Positions 1-6,525 of a stretch of DNA of 8,581 bases are shown here, one piece after another (the stretch's first letter is position 1; each line of letters starts with the position of its first letter). Under the pieces are notes generated by a model that saw only the letters and a list, made by a program, of their open reading frames with translations, did no database searches and was not told where the DNA came from. The stretch is from Solobacterium sp. (GTDB lineage: Bacteria > Bacillota_I > Bacilli_A > Erysipelotrichales > Erysipelotrichaceae), in the NCBI GenBank assembly GCA_017536845.1, contig JAFWCP010000334.1:1-8581 (forward strand), written 5' to 3'. Position numbers and translations under genes: made by a program.

Positions 1-832
1 CCGCAACTTCCTCGGAAATCAGGCAGATGTTCGGCTGTGTTTCAAGTGCGCACTCGAGGGCGACATGGGAAGCGGAACGGCCCATGACCTTGACGAAGTG
101 CCAGTACTTCTTGGCGGAGTTGGCATCTCTTTCGATGTTGCCGATGACTTCGCTGTATGTCTTTGTTGCGGTATCGAAACCGAACGAGCATTCGATGTCC
201 TCGTTCTTGAGGTCGCCGTCGATGGTCTTCGGGCAGCCGATGACCTGGACGCCGGTTTCATGTGCTGCGAAGTATTCAGCAAGGACAGCTGCATTGGTGT
301 TGGAGTCGTCGCCGCCGATGATGACGATGGCGGTGATGCCGTGCTTCTTGCATACTTCAGCCGCAATTGCGAACTGGTTTTCGGTTTCGAGCTTTGTTCT
401 GCCGGAGCCGATGATGTCGAAGCCGCCGGTATTTCTGAACTGGTCGATGTATTCGTCGTCGAAGATCAGATAATCGTCATCGAGAAGTCCGCTCGGGCCG
501 TTCTTGAAGCCGAACAGGACGTTGTCGGGATTGGTTGCCTTCAGAGCGTCATAGAGGCCGGTAACGACATTGTGTCCGCCAGGTGCCTGGCCGCCGGAAA
601 GAATGACGCCGACAACCTGCTTCTTCGCAGCAGAGGTGTTCTGGCCCTTTTCAAATGTGATTTCCTTTTTACCATAGGTGTTGGGGAAGAGTGCCTTGAT
701 CTTTTCCTGATCGGCAACACTCTGGGTCTCACTGCCTTCCTTGACACTGATCTCGGAAATGCCGTGTCTCAGCATTCCGGGCAGCTTCGGAGTGTACTGA
801 AGCCTTTCCTTCTGCAGGGGTGAAATATTCAT
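1..832 (-). CDS. pfp: Pyrophosphate-dependent 6-phosphofructokinase, long type (partial, C-terminus beyond window)
   Basis: Cytoplasmic glycolytic enzyme that reversibly phosphorylates fructose 6-phosphate to fructose 1,6-bisphosphate with PPi in place of ATP. The reverse-strand frame is open from the ATG at 832-830 to the window edge and gives 277 residues of an expected roughly 550. Visible motifs: [10 protein letters not shown] (79-88), GGDDSN (173-178), PKTIDGD (201-207) and [11 protein letters not shown] (250-260). The second Asp of GGDD (D176) and the Lys of PKT (K202) replace the two glycines of ATP-dependent enzymes and are the known marks of PPi specificity; D205 is the expected catalytic base. 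The N-terminal extension before residue 73 fits the long PFP clade. The start is supported by AAGGAG six bases upstream (839-844 region). It is transcribed divergently from the galactoside operon. I see no lesion in the visible part. An ATP-type enzyme is unlikely given D176/K202. Confidence 0.94.
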   Translation of the reverse strand, partial: MNISPLQKERLQYTPKLPGMLRHGISEISVKEGSETQSVADQEKIKALFPNTYGKKEITFEKGQNTSAAKKQVVGVILSGGQAPGGHNVVTGLYDALKATNPDNVLFGFKNGPSGLLDDDYLIFDDEYIDQFRNTGGFDIIGSGRTKLETENQFAIAAEVCKKHGITAIVIIGGDDSNTNAAVLAEYFAAHETGVQVIGCPKTIDGDLKNEDIECSFGFDTATKTYSEVIGNIERDANSAKKYWHFVKVMGRSASHVALECALETQPNICLISEEVA

Positions 833-861
833 ATTAGTCTCCTTTTATTAAATATAAACAA

Positions 862-890
862 ATCTTAAAACATCCGGGCAATAAAGTAAA
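862..890 (-). promoter_or_regulatory. Probable pfp promoter
   Basis: Read on the minus strand, TTTACT (885-890) and TAAGAT (862-867) are separated by 17 bases and each match the sigma-A consensus hexamers at four of six positions. Transcription would start near 855, giving a short AT-rich leader before the ribosome binding site at 839-846. This is inferred from spacing and hexamer match only. Other weaker pairs exist in the same AT-rich tract. Confidence 0.4.
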
Positions 891-978
891 TACCCTAAAC
901 GGCCAAAGATGACACTGTAATAAAAAGATTGCCGGATCGGAACGCCGGAATGCCGTTCGAATCGAGCATCCGATCACT

Positions 979-995
979 TATTTCACTGTATTTCA
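979..995. repeat. Direct repeat TATTTCA, 10-bp period, near the operon promoter
   Basis: TATTTCA occurs at 979-985 and again at 989-995, separated by CTG. The 10-bp period places both copies on the same helix face, and the second copy covers the expected -35 position (988-993), where the sequence is a poor -35. Direct repeats next to a weak -35 are typical of activator sites such as those of AraC-family sugar regulators. No regulator gene is in the window, so the role is inference. Confidence 0.4.
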
Positions 996-1016
996 ATGGA
1001 CCTTTAATTGTATAAT
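988..1016 (+). promoter_or_regulatory. Promoter of the galactoside operon
   Basis: A perfect -10 hexamer TATAAT lies at 1011-1016. Seventeen bases upstream is GTATTT (988-993), a poor -35, so the promoter is probably activator-dependent or weak. The predicted start is near 1022-1025, about 35 bases before the ATG at 1060. A cre-like site begins at the last base of the -10 hexamer. Confidence 0.65.
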
Positions 1017-1028
1017 GAAAGCGTTACA
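1016..1028 (+). promoter_or_regulatory. cre-like / LacI-family operator overlapping the operon transcription start
   Basis: TGAAAGCGTTACA fits the left half of the catabolite-responsive element consensus TGWAANCGNTNWCA exactly, and keeps the central CG and following T; the right half is degenerate. It sits directly on the predicted transcription start, where binding of CcpA or a LacI/GalR-family repressor would block initiation. This position suits carbon catabolite control of a galactoside operon. The assignment rests on consensus match and location, not on any regulator in the window. Confidence 0.5.
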
Positions 1029-1044
1029 GAACGGTTTTATTCTG

Positions 1045-1050
1045 AAAGGA
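1045..1050 (+). promoter_or_regulatory. Ribosome binding site deciding the GH2 start
   Basis: AAAGGA lies nine bases before the ATG at 1060. An in-frame ATG at 1015 overlaps the TATAAT hexamer and would lie before the predicted transcription start, so it cannot be the normal start. This site therefore fixes the beginning of the GH2 protein at 1060. Confidence 0.75.
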
Positions 1051-1059
1051 CAATCACAG

Positions 1060-3411
1060 ATGAGAAGAAGAATTGATGATAAATGGGAATTCCTCGAACA
1101 GTGGGATGACGCCTTCCTGACCGGCAGCGTGAGCGGCGTGCCGGTCCGGCTGCCGCATAATGTGCAGCAGCTGCCGCTTCATTATGCCGACCATGAAGCC
1201 TACCAGACCATCTGCGGCTACCGCCGTAAGCTCTATGTCTCCGCCCGGGAAAATGACCGGCGGCATTTTCTGGTTTTCGACGGCGCAGCCCACAATGCCG
1301 TAGTTTACTGCAACGGCGTTGAAGTCGGCGATCATCATAACGGCTACACCGGTTTCCGCATCGAAATCACCGATGCCCTCAGGCCGTACGAGTACAACGA
1401 TATCGTCGTGAAACTGGATACGACCGAAAACGGGAGCGTGCCGCCTTTCGGAGGGGCGATTGACTATCTGACCTACGGCGGCATCTACCGTCATGTCTGG
1501 CATGAGATCCGTCCCCGCGAATACCTGCAGGACATCTACATCACGACCCCGACCCTCAAGACGGTGGATATCGCCCTGTCATATACAAAGGACAACCCGG
1601 AAAAGGAAGCCAAGATTTCCATCATTGACGACAACGAACGGACGGTTGCCTGCTTCTTAAGCGAAGCGGCTTCCGGCCATATCGTCATGACCGTTGCGGA
1701 GGCAAAGTCCTGGTCTCCGGAGGACCCCCATGTTTATACATGCCGGGTCGAGAGCGAAGATGATGTTCTTGAGACGACTTTCGGCTTCAAGCAGCTCGTC
1801 CTCGATGATACAAGGATGTATCTCAACGGCAAGCCGTATTTCATCCGCGGCCTCAACCGGCATCAGTGCTATCCATACCTTGGCTATGCCGCTTCCGACG
1901 CTCTGGAAGCCGAGGATGCCCGCATCCTGAAGGAAGAACTCGGCGTCAATGCCGTGCGCACTTCGCACTATCCCCAGTCGCATGCCTTCCTGGATGCCTG
2001 CGACCGGCTCGGCCTGCTGGTCTTCATGGAAATTCCCGGCTGGCAGCATCTGGGCGATGAGGACTGGAAAGACCAGGCGGTGATCAATACCTATGAGATG
2101 GTCACCCAGTACCGCAACCACGTTTCCATTTTCCTGTGGGGCGTCAGGATCAATGAATCGCTCGACGATGATGAATTCTACCGGCGGACGAACCTGCTGG
2201 CCCATCAGCTTGACCCGTCAAGGCCGACTTCCGGCGTCCGCTACCTGGAAAAGAGCCATCTGCTTGAAGATGTCTATGCATTCAACGATTTCTCACATAA
2301 AGGTGACAATGCCGGCGTCAGATCCCGTAAGGACGTCATGCCGGATGTTGAGAGGCCGCTGCTGATTACCGAAGCCAACGGCCACATGTTCCCGACCAAG
2401 GCGTTTGACCCCTGGTCCAGACGTCAGGAACACGCACTGCGGCATGCCCGGGTGCTCAATGATGCCATGCTGGATGAATACCACATGGGCTGCTTCCAGT
2501 GGTGCATGTTCGATTACCAGACGCATAAGGACTTCGGGTCGGGCGACAGGATCTGCTACCATGGCGTTCTGGATGCCTTCCGCAACCCGAAGCTGGCGGC
2601 CGCCCTGTACGCGTCGCAGAGCGATGCGAAGCCGGTGCTGGAAGTCGGTTCTTCCATGGACATCGGTGATTATCCCGGCGGCGTGATCGGGGAAATCTAC
2701 GCCTTCACCAATGCCGATGAAGTCAGGCTGTACAAAAACGGAAACTATGTCCAGAGCTTCAGAGGTTCAGCCTATACGGCTCTGCCGCACGGGCCGGTGC
2801 TGATCGATGATACGATCGGCTGCCTGCTCGAGCAGCATGAAGACATGCATGGGGCGCAGGAAAAGCTCGTCAGGGAAGCGCTCCTGGCGGCGGGCAGGTA
2901 CGGCCTGGCCGGGCTGCCGGTCAAATACAAGGCTGACCTTGCCTGGTGCATGACCCGCTACCGCATGCCGTATTCCAAGGGCGTCGAGCTTTACGGGAAG
3001 TACGTTGCTTCCTGGGGCGGCGATTCTGTTGCCTGGCGCTTTGACGCCATCAAAGACGGCGAAGTGGTTGCCAGCGTCACCAAGGCGCCTTCCGCAAAGC
3101 TGCATCTTGAGGCAAAGCCGAACACCCTGAAGATGAAGGACAGCGATACCTATGACATCAGCGCCGTGCGGATTGCCGTCAAGGATGAATTCGGCAACAG
3201 TGCTCCGTATGCCCAGCTGCCGGTAACGCTGCGCGTCAATGGCCCGGCTGTTCTGATCGGTCCGGAAACAATCGTCCTGGAAGGCGGCATGGGCGGTGCT
3301 TATCTGGCGACCGCCGGCCGTTCCGGCACGGCTGAGCTGTCACTGAGCTCACCGGGCCTTGAAACCGTGAAGCTCATATTTGAAATTGAAAAGGAAGGGG
3401 AGGAACAATGA
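1060..3411 (+). CDS. Glycoside hydrolase family 2 beta-galactosidase
   Basis: Cytoplasmic retaining glycosidase of 783 residues, predicted to release beta-linked galactose from imported sugars; no signal peptide is seen. Domains in order: N-terminal jelly-roll sugar-binding domain (about 20-150), Ig-like sandwich (about 155-250), TIM barrel (about 255-530), and C-terminal extension ending in a beta-rich Ig-like domain (about 681-779). The barrel carries WGVRINES, with the acid/base Glu at residue 366, and LLITEANGH, with the expected nucleophile Glu at 438. After the barrel, GSGDRICYHGV (493-503) replaces the Asn-x-Lys motif typical of beta-glucuronidases, so a galactosidase role is preferred. 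First gene of the operon; its TGA overlaps the symporter ATG by four bases. The start at 1060 is chosen from its ribosome binding site. Exact substrate is uncertain; another neutral beta-hexosidase activity is possible. Confidence 0.88.
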   Translation: MRRRIDDKWEFLEQWDDAFLTGSVSGVPVRLPHNVQQLPLHYADHEAYQTICGYRRKLYVSARENDRRHFLVFDGAAHNAVVYCNGVEVGDHHNGYTGFRIEITDALRPYEYNDIVVKLDTTENGSVPPFGGAIDYLTYGGIYRHVWHEIRPREYLQDIYITTPTLKTVDIALSYTKDNPEKEAKISIIDDNERTVACFLSEAASGHIVMTVAEAKSWSPEDPHVYTCRVESEDDVLETTFGFKQLVLDDTRMYLNGKPYFIRGLNRHQCYPYLGYAASDALEAEDARILKEELGVNAVRTSHYPQSHAFLDACDRLGLLVFMEIPGWQHLGDEDWKDQAVINTYEMVTQYRNHVSIFLWGVRINESLDDDEFYRRTNLLAHQLDPSRPTSGVRYLEKSHLLEDVYAFNDFSHKGDNAGVRSRKDVMPDVERPLLITEANGHMFPTKAFDPWSRRQEHALRHARVLNDAMLDEYHMGCFQWCMFDYQTHKDFGSGDRICYHGVLDAFRNPKLAAALYASQSDAKPVLEVGSSMDIGDYPGGVIGEIYAFTNADEVRLYKNGNYVQSFRGSAYTALPHGPVLIDDTIGCLLEQHEDMHGAQEKLVREALLAAGRYGLAGLPVKYKADLAWCMTRYRMPYSKGVELYGKYVASWGGDSVAWRFDAIKDGEVVASVTKAPSAKLHLEAKPNTLKMKDSDTYDISAVRIAVKDEFGNSAPYAQLPVTLRVNGPAVLIGPETIVLEGGMGGAYLATAGRSGTAELSLSSPGLETVKLIFEIEKEGEEQ

Positions 3412-4667
3412 AATTAGATGCCAGGCAGTCAGCCGCGTACGGCATTGGGGCCGTCGGCAAGGACATGGTGTACGCCCTGAGCGCAAGCTATGTCATGTAT
3501 TACTATCAGGACCTGCTCGGGCTGGCGCCGACATTTGTCGGCTTCATCCTGATGATCGCGCGGGTCTTCGATGCGCTGAATGACCCGTTCATGGGCATTC
3601 TCGTGCAGAAAACCAATACGAAATGGGGACGTTTCAGGCCCTGGCTGTTCAGCGGCACCGTGCTCAATGCCTTTGTGCTGATCGCGCTGTTTTCCGCCGG
3701 CAGTTTTTCCGGCAAGGCCCTGATGGCCTTCTTCGCCGTGATCTATATCCTCTGGGGCGTGACCTATACGATGATGGACATTCCCTTCTGGTCGATGATT
3801 CCGGCGGTGACGGACAATGCCGGCGACCGTGAAAAGATGTCGGTTGTCGGCCGTACGTGTGCCGGTGTGGGCAACGCCATCATCACCGTCTTTACGATCA
3901 TGACTGTCAAGATCCTGGGCGGCGGCAGCGAAGCAGCCGGTTTCCAGAAACTGGCGATCATCGTCGCCGTGCTGTTTGTCATCGCGGAAGTGCTGTGCTG
4001 TATCTTCATCAAGGAAACAAGAAGGGAAACGAAGATGGAAACGGCCGGCATCGGCGACATGTTCAGGGCATTGTTCGAAAACGACCAGGCGATGGTTACC
4101 GTTGTCACGATCATCCTGATCAACTGTGCCCTGTACATCACCTCGAACCTGATCATCTACTTCTTCAAATATGATCTTGGCGGTGAGGGCTGGCAGGGGA
4201 CATATACGCTGTTTACTTCGGTCGGGGGCGCTTCGCAGATTCTTGGCATGATGCTTGTCTATCCGCTTTTACGAAAGAAGTTCGGCAATACGGATATCTT
4301 CCGCATCTGCCTGGGTTCTGCCATCTGCGGCTATGCCATCCTGCTGGCCGAATGCCTGACCGGCCTGTCCGGCACCCTGGCGGCTCTGCTTGTTCCGGGG
4401 GTTGTGATCTTCATGTCCAACGGCATCCTGACAGTCCTTACAACCGTGTTCCTTTCGGCCTCGGTTGACTATGGCGAATACAAGAGCGGCCATCGTGAAG
4501 AGAGCGTGATCTTCTCCATGCAGACATTCGTCGTCAAGGCGGCCTCGGGCGTCGCCGTCTTCCTGACCGGCGTCGGCCTGGACATGATCGGCCTGGTCGG
4601 CAATACGGATTCGGAAGCCGTCATCGCGACACAGTCGGCTTCGACCCTGTCGGCCTGCGCATGCTGA
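3408..4667 (+). CDS. MelB-like GPH family sugar:cation symporter, apparently truncated by a frameshift
   Basis: Membrane symporter of the glycoside-pentoside-hexuronide family in the major facilitator superfamily, expected to bring galactosides in with Na+ or H+. The 419-residue frame shows many hydrophobic segments and family motifs: ARVFDALNDPFMG (51-63), GRFRPWL (74-80) and MMDIPFWS (122-129). D55, D59 and D124 fall at the same positions as the cation/sugar-binding aspartates of E. coli MelB. The ATG overlaps the GH2 stop (ATGA), with GGGGAGG just upstream at 3397-3403. After about L414 the frame gives only SACAC and a TGA, while the expected C-terminus, about 44 residues including the last membrane helix, continues in the -1 frame to 4786. 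The intact protein would be about 459 residues, normal for the family. Function is doubtful if the frameshift is real. Confidence 0.88.
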   Translation: MKLDARQSAAYGIGAVGKDMVYALSASYVMYYYQDLLGLAPTFVGFILMIARVFDALNDPFMGILVQKTNTKWGRFRPWLFSGTVLNAFVLIALFSAGSFSGKALMAFFAVIYILWGVTYTMMDIPFWSMIPAVTDNAGDREKMSVVGRTCAGVGNAIITVFTIMTVKILGGGSEAAGFQKLAIIVAVLFVIAEVLCCIFIKETRRETKMETAGIGDMFRALFENDQAMVTVVTIILINCALYITSNLIIYFFKYDLGGEGWQGTYTLFTSVGGASQILGMMLVYPLLRKKFGNTDIFRICLGSAICGYAILLAECLTGLSGTLAALLVPGVVIFMSNGILTVLTTVFLSASVDYGEYKSGHREESVIFSMQTFVVKAASGVAVFLTGVGLDMIGLVGNTDSEAVIATQSASTLSACAC

Positions 4668-4786
4668 TGACGCTGATCCCGATTGCCGGTCTTGCCTGCG
4701 CCCTGTTCGTCTTTATCCGCAGGTTTATCCTGACGGATGAAAAAGCAAATGAAATCGCTGAAAAGCTCAAGGAGAGAAAAGCATGA
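4652..4786 (+). pseudogene. Displaced C-terminal segment of the GPH symporter (-1 frame)
   Basis: From 4652 the -1 frame reads GLRMLMTLIP, then a hydrophobic helix, then a charged tail ending in KLKERKA and a TGA at 4784-4786. This is what the end of a GPH symporter should look like, and its stop overlaps the next gene's ATG by four bases (ATGA), as at the previous junction. It has no start or ribosome binding site of its own. The simplest explanation is one missing base around 4647-4652 (for example CTGTTCGGC reduced to CTGTCGGC), either as mutation or as sequence error. Confidence 0.85.
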
Positions 4787-6369
4787 AACTGGCCTGGACC
4801 GCGGCCACCGATCAGACCGAAAAGTTCGGGGTAGCGGAATACGGTAACGGCGTCACCCACATCCGGGAAAACCTTGAAAACGGTGTGATCAGGCATATCA
4901 CCGGCAAGATTTCCTTCCAGGTGAAGGATGACGAAAAGATCTTCATGAATGGCTACCAGACATGGACCCATTCCCCCGAGTACACAAAGGACAGCCGGAT
5001 GCGGGGCCTCAACGGCATTCCTTACCCGATCATCAAAAAGTATGGCCTGGACGGCTATGGTGATTACCACATCATGCCGTATCCCTACCGCAGGGGTATC
5101 CTGCACGGCTTCTCTTACTGCTACTTCCGCAAGGGCGGCTTCTACAGGCTGTTTGCTTCCCTGGATGAGTCGGCCGGCTATACGATCTTTACCTACGACC
5201 ATAAGAAGGCAAGGCTGGTCATCGACCGTGATGCCGCCGGTATCCGCTGCAGCGGCGAGTATCCGCTGTTTGACCTGTTCTATGCCGAAGGCAGCGAAAA
5301 CGATGTCTTTGACGCCTGGTTTGCCGCCATGGGCATCAGACCCCGCACCACGCAGAAGCTGGCCGGCTATTCTTCCTGGTACAACCGCTTCCAGGATATC
5401 TCGGCCGTTTCCATCATGCAGGACCTTGAGGGCTGCAAGACGATCCTGGCACCGGGCGACCTGTTCCAGATTGATGACGGCTGGGAACCGTACATCGGCG
5501 ACTGGCTGGAGGCCGACGGGGGCAAGTTCCCGGCCGGCATGAAGACGGCGGCCGATGTCATCCACGAAGCCGGTTTTCTGGCCGGACTCTGGCTGGCACC
5601 GTTTGCGGCCGAGACGGATTCCCGGCTCTTTAAGGAACATCCTGACTGGCTGGTCCAGTACAACGGCAGGCCATGGAAGGCCGGCGGCAACTGGAGCGGC
5701 TTCTACGCGCTGGATATCGACAAGTCGGAAGTGGAAGCCTATATCCGCGAAGTCTTCCGCAAGGTGTTTGATGAGTGGGGCTATGACCTGGTCAAGCTCG
5801 ACTTCCTCTATGCGGCGGCCGCGTTCGGCACGGAAAAGGAAACCAGGGGCGGCCGCATGATCCGGGCGATGAAGCTTTTGCGGGAAGTCTGCGGCGATCA
5901 TCTGATCCTTGGCTGCGGTGTGCCGCTGATGCCGGCTTTCGGCCTGGTCGATTACTGCCGGATCAGCTGCGATGTCTCGCTGGACTGGGACGATAAGCCG
6001 TATATGCGCATCCTGCACAGGGAGCGTGTTTCCACCAGCCGGGCGATCGACAATATCTTCTGCCGCCGCCAGCTCAACGGCCGGGCCTTCATGAATGATC
6101 CGGATGTCTTCTTCCTGCGCGAGGAGAACATCGACCTGGCTGATTCAATCAAGCATGACCTGGCCCAGCTGGACGCCTTGCTGGGAGGGCTGTGGATGAC
6201 GTCCGATGATCCCGGCAGCTATTCGTTTGAAACAAGGAAGCTGTATCAGGCCTATCGTCATTACCTGACAGCCGGAAATGTTGAGGTTTCCAGCCGTGAC
6301 GGCATCCGCGTTGCCTTCATCCTGGACGACTATAAACGGAAGTCCAGATTCTTCACAGGACTGAAATAG
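4783..6369 (+). CDS. galA: Glycoside hydrolase family 36 alpha-galactosidase
   Basis: Cytoplasmic retaining alpha-galactosidase of 528 residues that would hydrolyse alpha-1,6-galactosides such as melibiose or raffinose-type sugars; no signal peptide. An N-terminal beta-sandwich (to about 195) precedes a TIM barrel with GYSSWYNRF, FQIDDGW (228-234), KLDFLYA with the expected nucleophile D340, and CRISCD (392-397), where R393 and D397 fit the R-x-x-x-D acid/base motif of clan GH-D. The length and the 57-residue gap between catalytic aspartates resemble the compact Thermotoga GalA type (552 residues), not the large 720-residue GH36 enzymes. AAGGAG at 4769-4774 lies eight bases before the ATG. 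Third operon gene; its start overlaps the natural stop of the symporter frame, so the premature stop at 4667 could reduce coupled translation. A terminator follows two bases after the TAG. Confidence 0.9.
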   Translation: MKLAWTAATDQTEKFGVAEYGNGVTHIRENLENGVIRHITGKISFQVKDDEKIFMNGYQTWTHSPEYTKDSRMRGLNGIPYPIIKKYGLDGYGDYHIMPYPYRRGILHGFSYCYFRKGGFYRLFASLDESAGYTIFTYDHKKARLVIDRDAAGIRCSGEYPLFDLFYAEGSENDVFDAWFAAMGIRPRTTQKLAGYSSWYNRFQDISAVSIMQDLEGCKTILAPGDLFQIDDGWEPYIGDWLEADGGKFPAGMKTAADVIHEAGFLAGLWLAPFAAETDSRLFKEHPDWLVQYNGRPWKAGGNWSGFYALDIDKSEVEAYIREVFRKVFDEWGYDLVKLDFLYAAAAFGTEKETRGGRMIRAMKLLREVCGDHLILGCGVPLMPAFGLVDYCRISCDVSLDWDDKPYMRILHRERVSTSRAIDNIFCRRQLNGRAFMNDPDVFFLREENIDLADSIKHDLAQLDALLGGLWMTSDDPGSYSFETRKLYQAYRHYLTAGNVEVSSRDGIRVAFILDDYKRKSRFFTGLK

Positions 6370-6370
6370 G

Positions 6371-6398
6371 AAAGAAAGACCCGCCGGGTCTTTCTTTT
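6371..6398 (+). terminator. Rho-independent terminator of the galactoside operon
   Basis: AAAGAAAGACCC (6371-6382) pairs perfectly with GGGTCTTTCTTT (6386-6397) around a GCC loop, giving a 12-bp stem whose right arm is the U-rich tail. It starts one base after the galA TAG (6367-6369), showing that this TAG is a true stop and that the operon ends here. Confidence 0.88.
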
Positions 6399-6411
6399 GT
6401 AAACGTTTACA
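6398..6411. promoter_or_regulatory. Perfect 14-bp palindromic operator matching the CcpA cre consensus
   Basis: TGTAAACGTTTACA is a perfect palindrome and fits the cre consensus TGWAANCGNTNWCA at every position. It abuts the operon terminator and lies about 43 bases upstream of the serC -35 position, roughly 80-90 bases before the predicted start. From there CcpA could act as an upstream activator of serC-serA, or another LacI/GalR-family protein could bind. The target promoter is inference; the palindrome is direct. Confidence 0.65.
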
Positions 6412-6453
6412 TTCAAATGACTGTAATGTTTTCAGAAAAGCCTCTCGTTTCTT

Positions 6454-6471
6454 CTTTCACAAAGTTGAAAG
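6454..6471. repeat. Inverted repeat between -35 and -10 of the serC promoter
   Basis: CTTTCA (6454-6459) and TGAAAG (6466-6471) are inverted copies separated by six bases, covering the -35 and the upstream part of the spacer. A protein bound here would compete with RNA polymerase, so it may be an operator, for example for a serine- or amino-acid-responsive repressor. Short arms in an AT-rich tract can also arise by chance. Confidence 0.35.
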
Positions 6472-6482
6472 TGTGATATAAT
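6454..6482 (+). promoter_or_regulatory. serC-serA promoter (extended -10)
   Basis: TATAAT (6477-6482) is preceded by TG-A (6474-6476), an extended -10 motif. CTTTCA (6454-6459), 17 bases upstream, is a weak -35, which an extended -10 can offset. Transcription would start near 6489, leaving a leader of about 37 bases. Confidence 0.75.
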
Positions 6483-6488
6483 GCACAC

Positions 6489-6508
6489 ACTTCTGCGAAC
6501 GAAGAAGT
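6489..6508 (+). promoter_or_regulatory. Small inverted repeat in the serC leader
   Basis: ACTTCT (6489-6494) can pair with AGAAGT (6503-6508) across an eight-base loop at the very 5' end of the predicted transcript. It lies four bases before the AGGAGG at 6513-6518. It could be a transcript-stabilising hairpin. The leader is far too short for a T-box or known riboswitch. Confidence 0.3.
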
Positions 6509-6525
6509 TATTAGGAGGATAAGGA

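Noticed and set aside
65..823. Long plus-strand open frame opposite pfp
   Set aside because: It is the antisense of a clear PFP coding frame, with no recognisable motifs and no ribosome binding site.
1015..1059. Upstream in-frame ATG that would extend the GH2 protein by 15 residues
   Set aside because: It overlaps the TATAAT hexamer, lies before the predicted transcript start and has no ribosome binding site; the ATG at 1060 has AAAGGA nine bases upstream.
4640..4670. Programmed -1 ribosomal frameshift in the symporter
   Set aside because: No slippery heptamer and no obvious downstream stimulatory structure; a single missing base is simpler.
4621..6018. 465-codon minus-strand open frame across galA
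   Set aside because: It is antisense to the GH36 catalytic region, a shadow frame produced by GC-rich codon use; no family features were seen.
6412..6525. T-box or serine-related riboswitch before serC
   Set aside because: The predicted leader is only about 37 bases, with no T-box sequence and no competing terminator hairpin.
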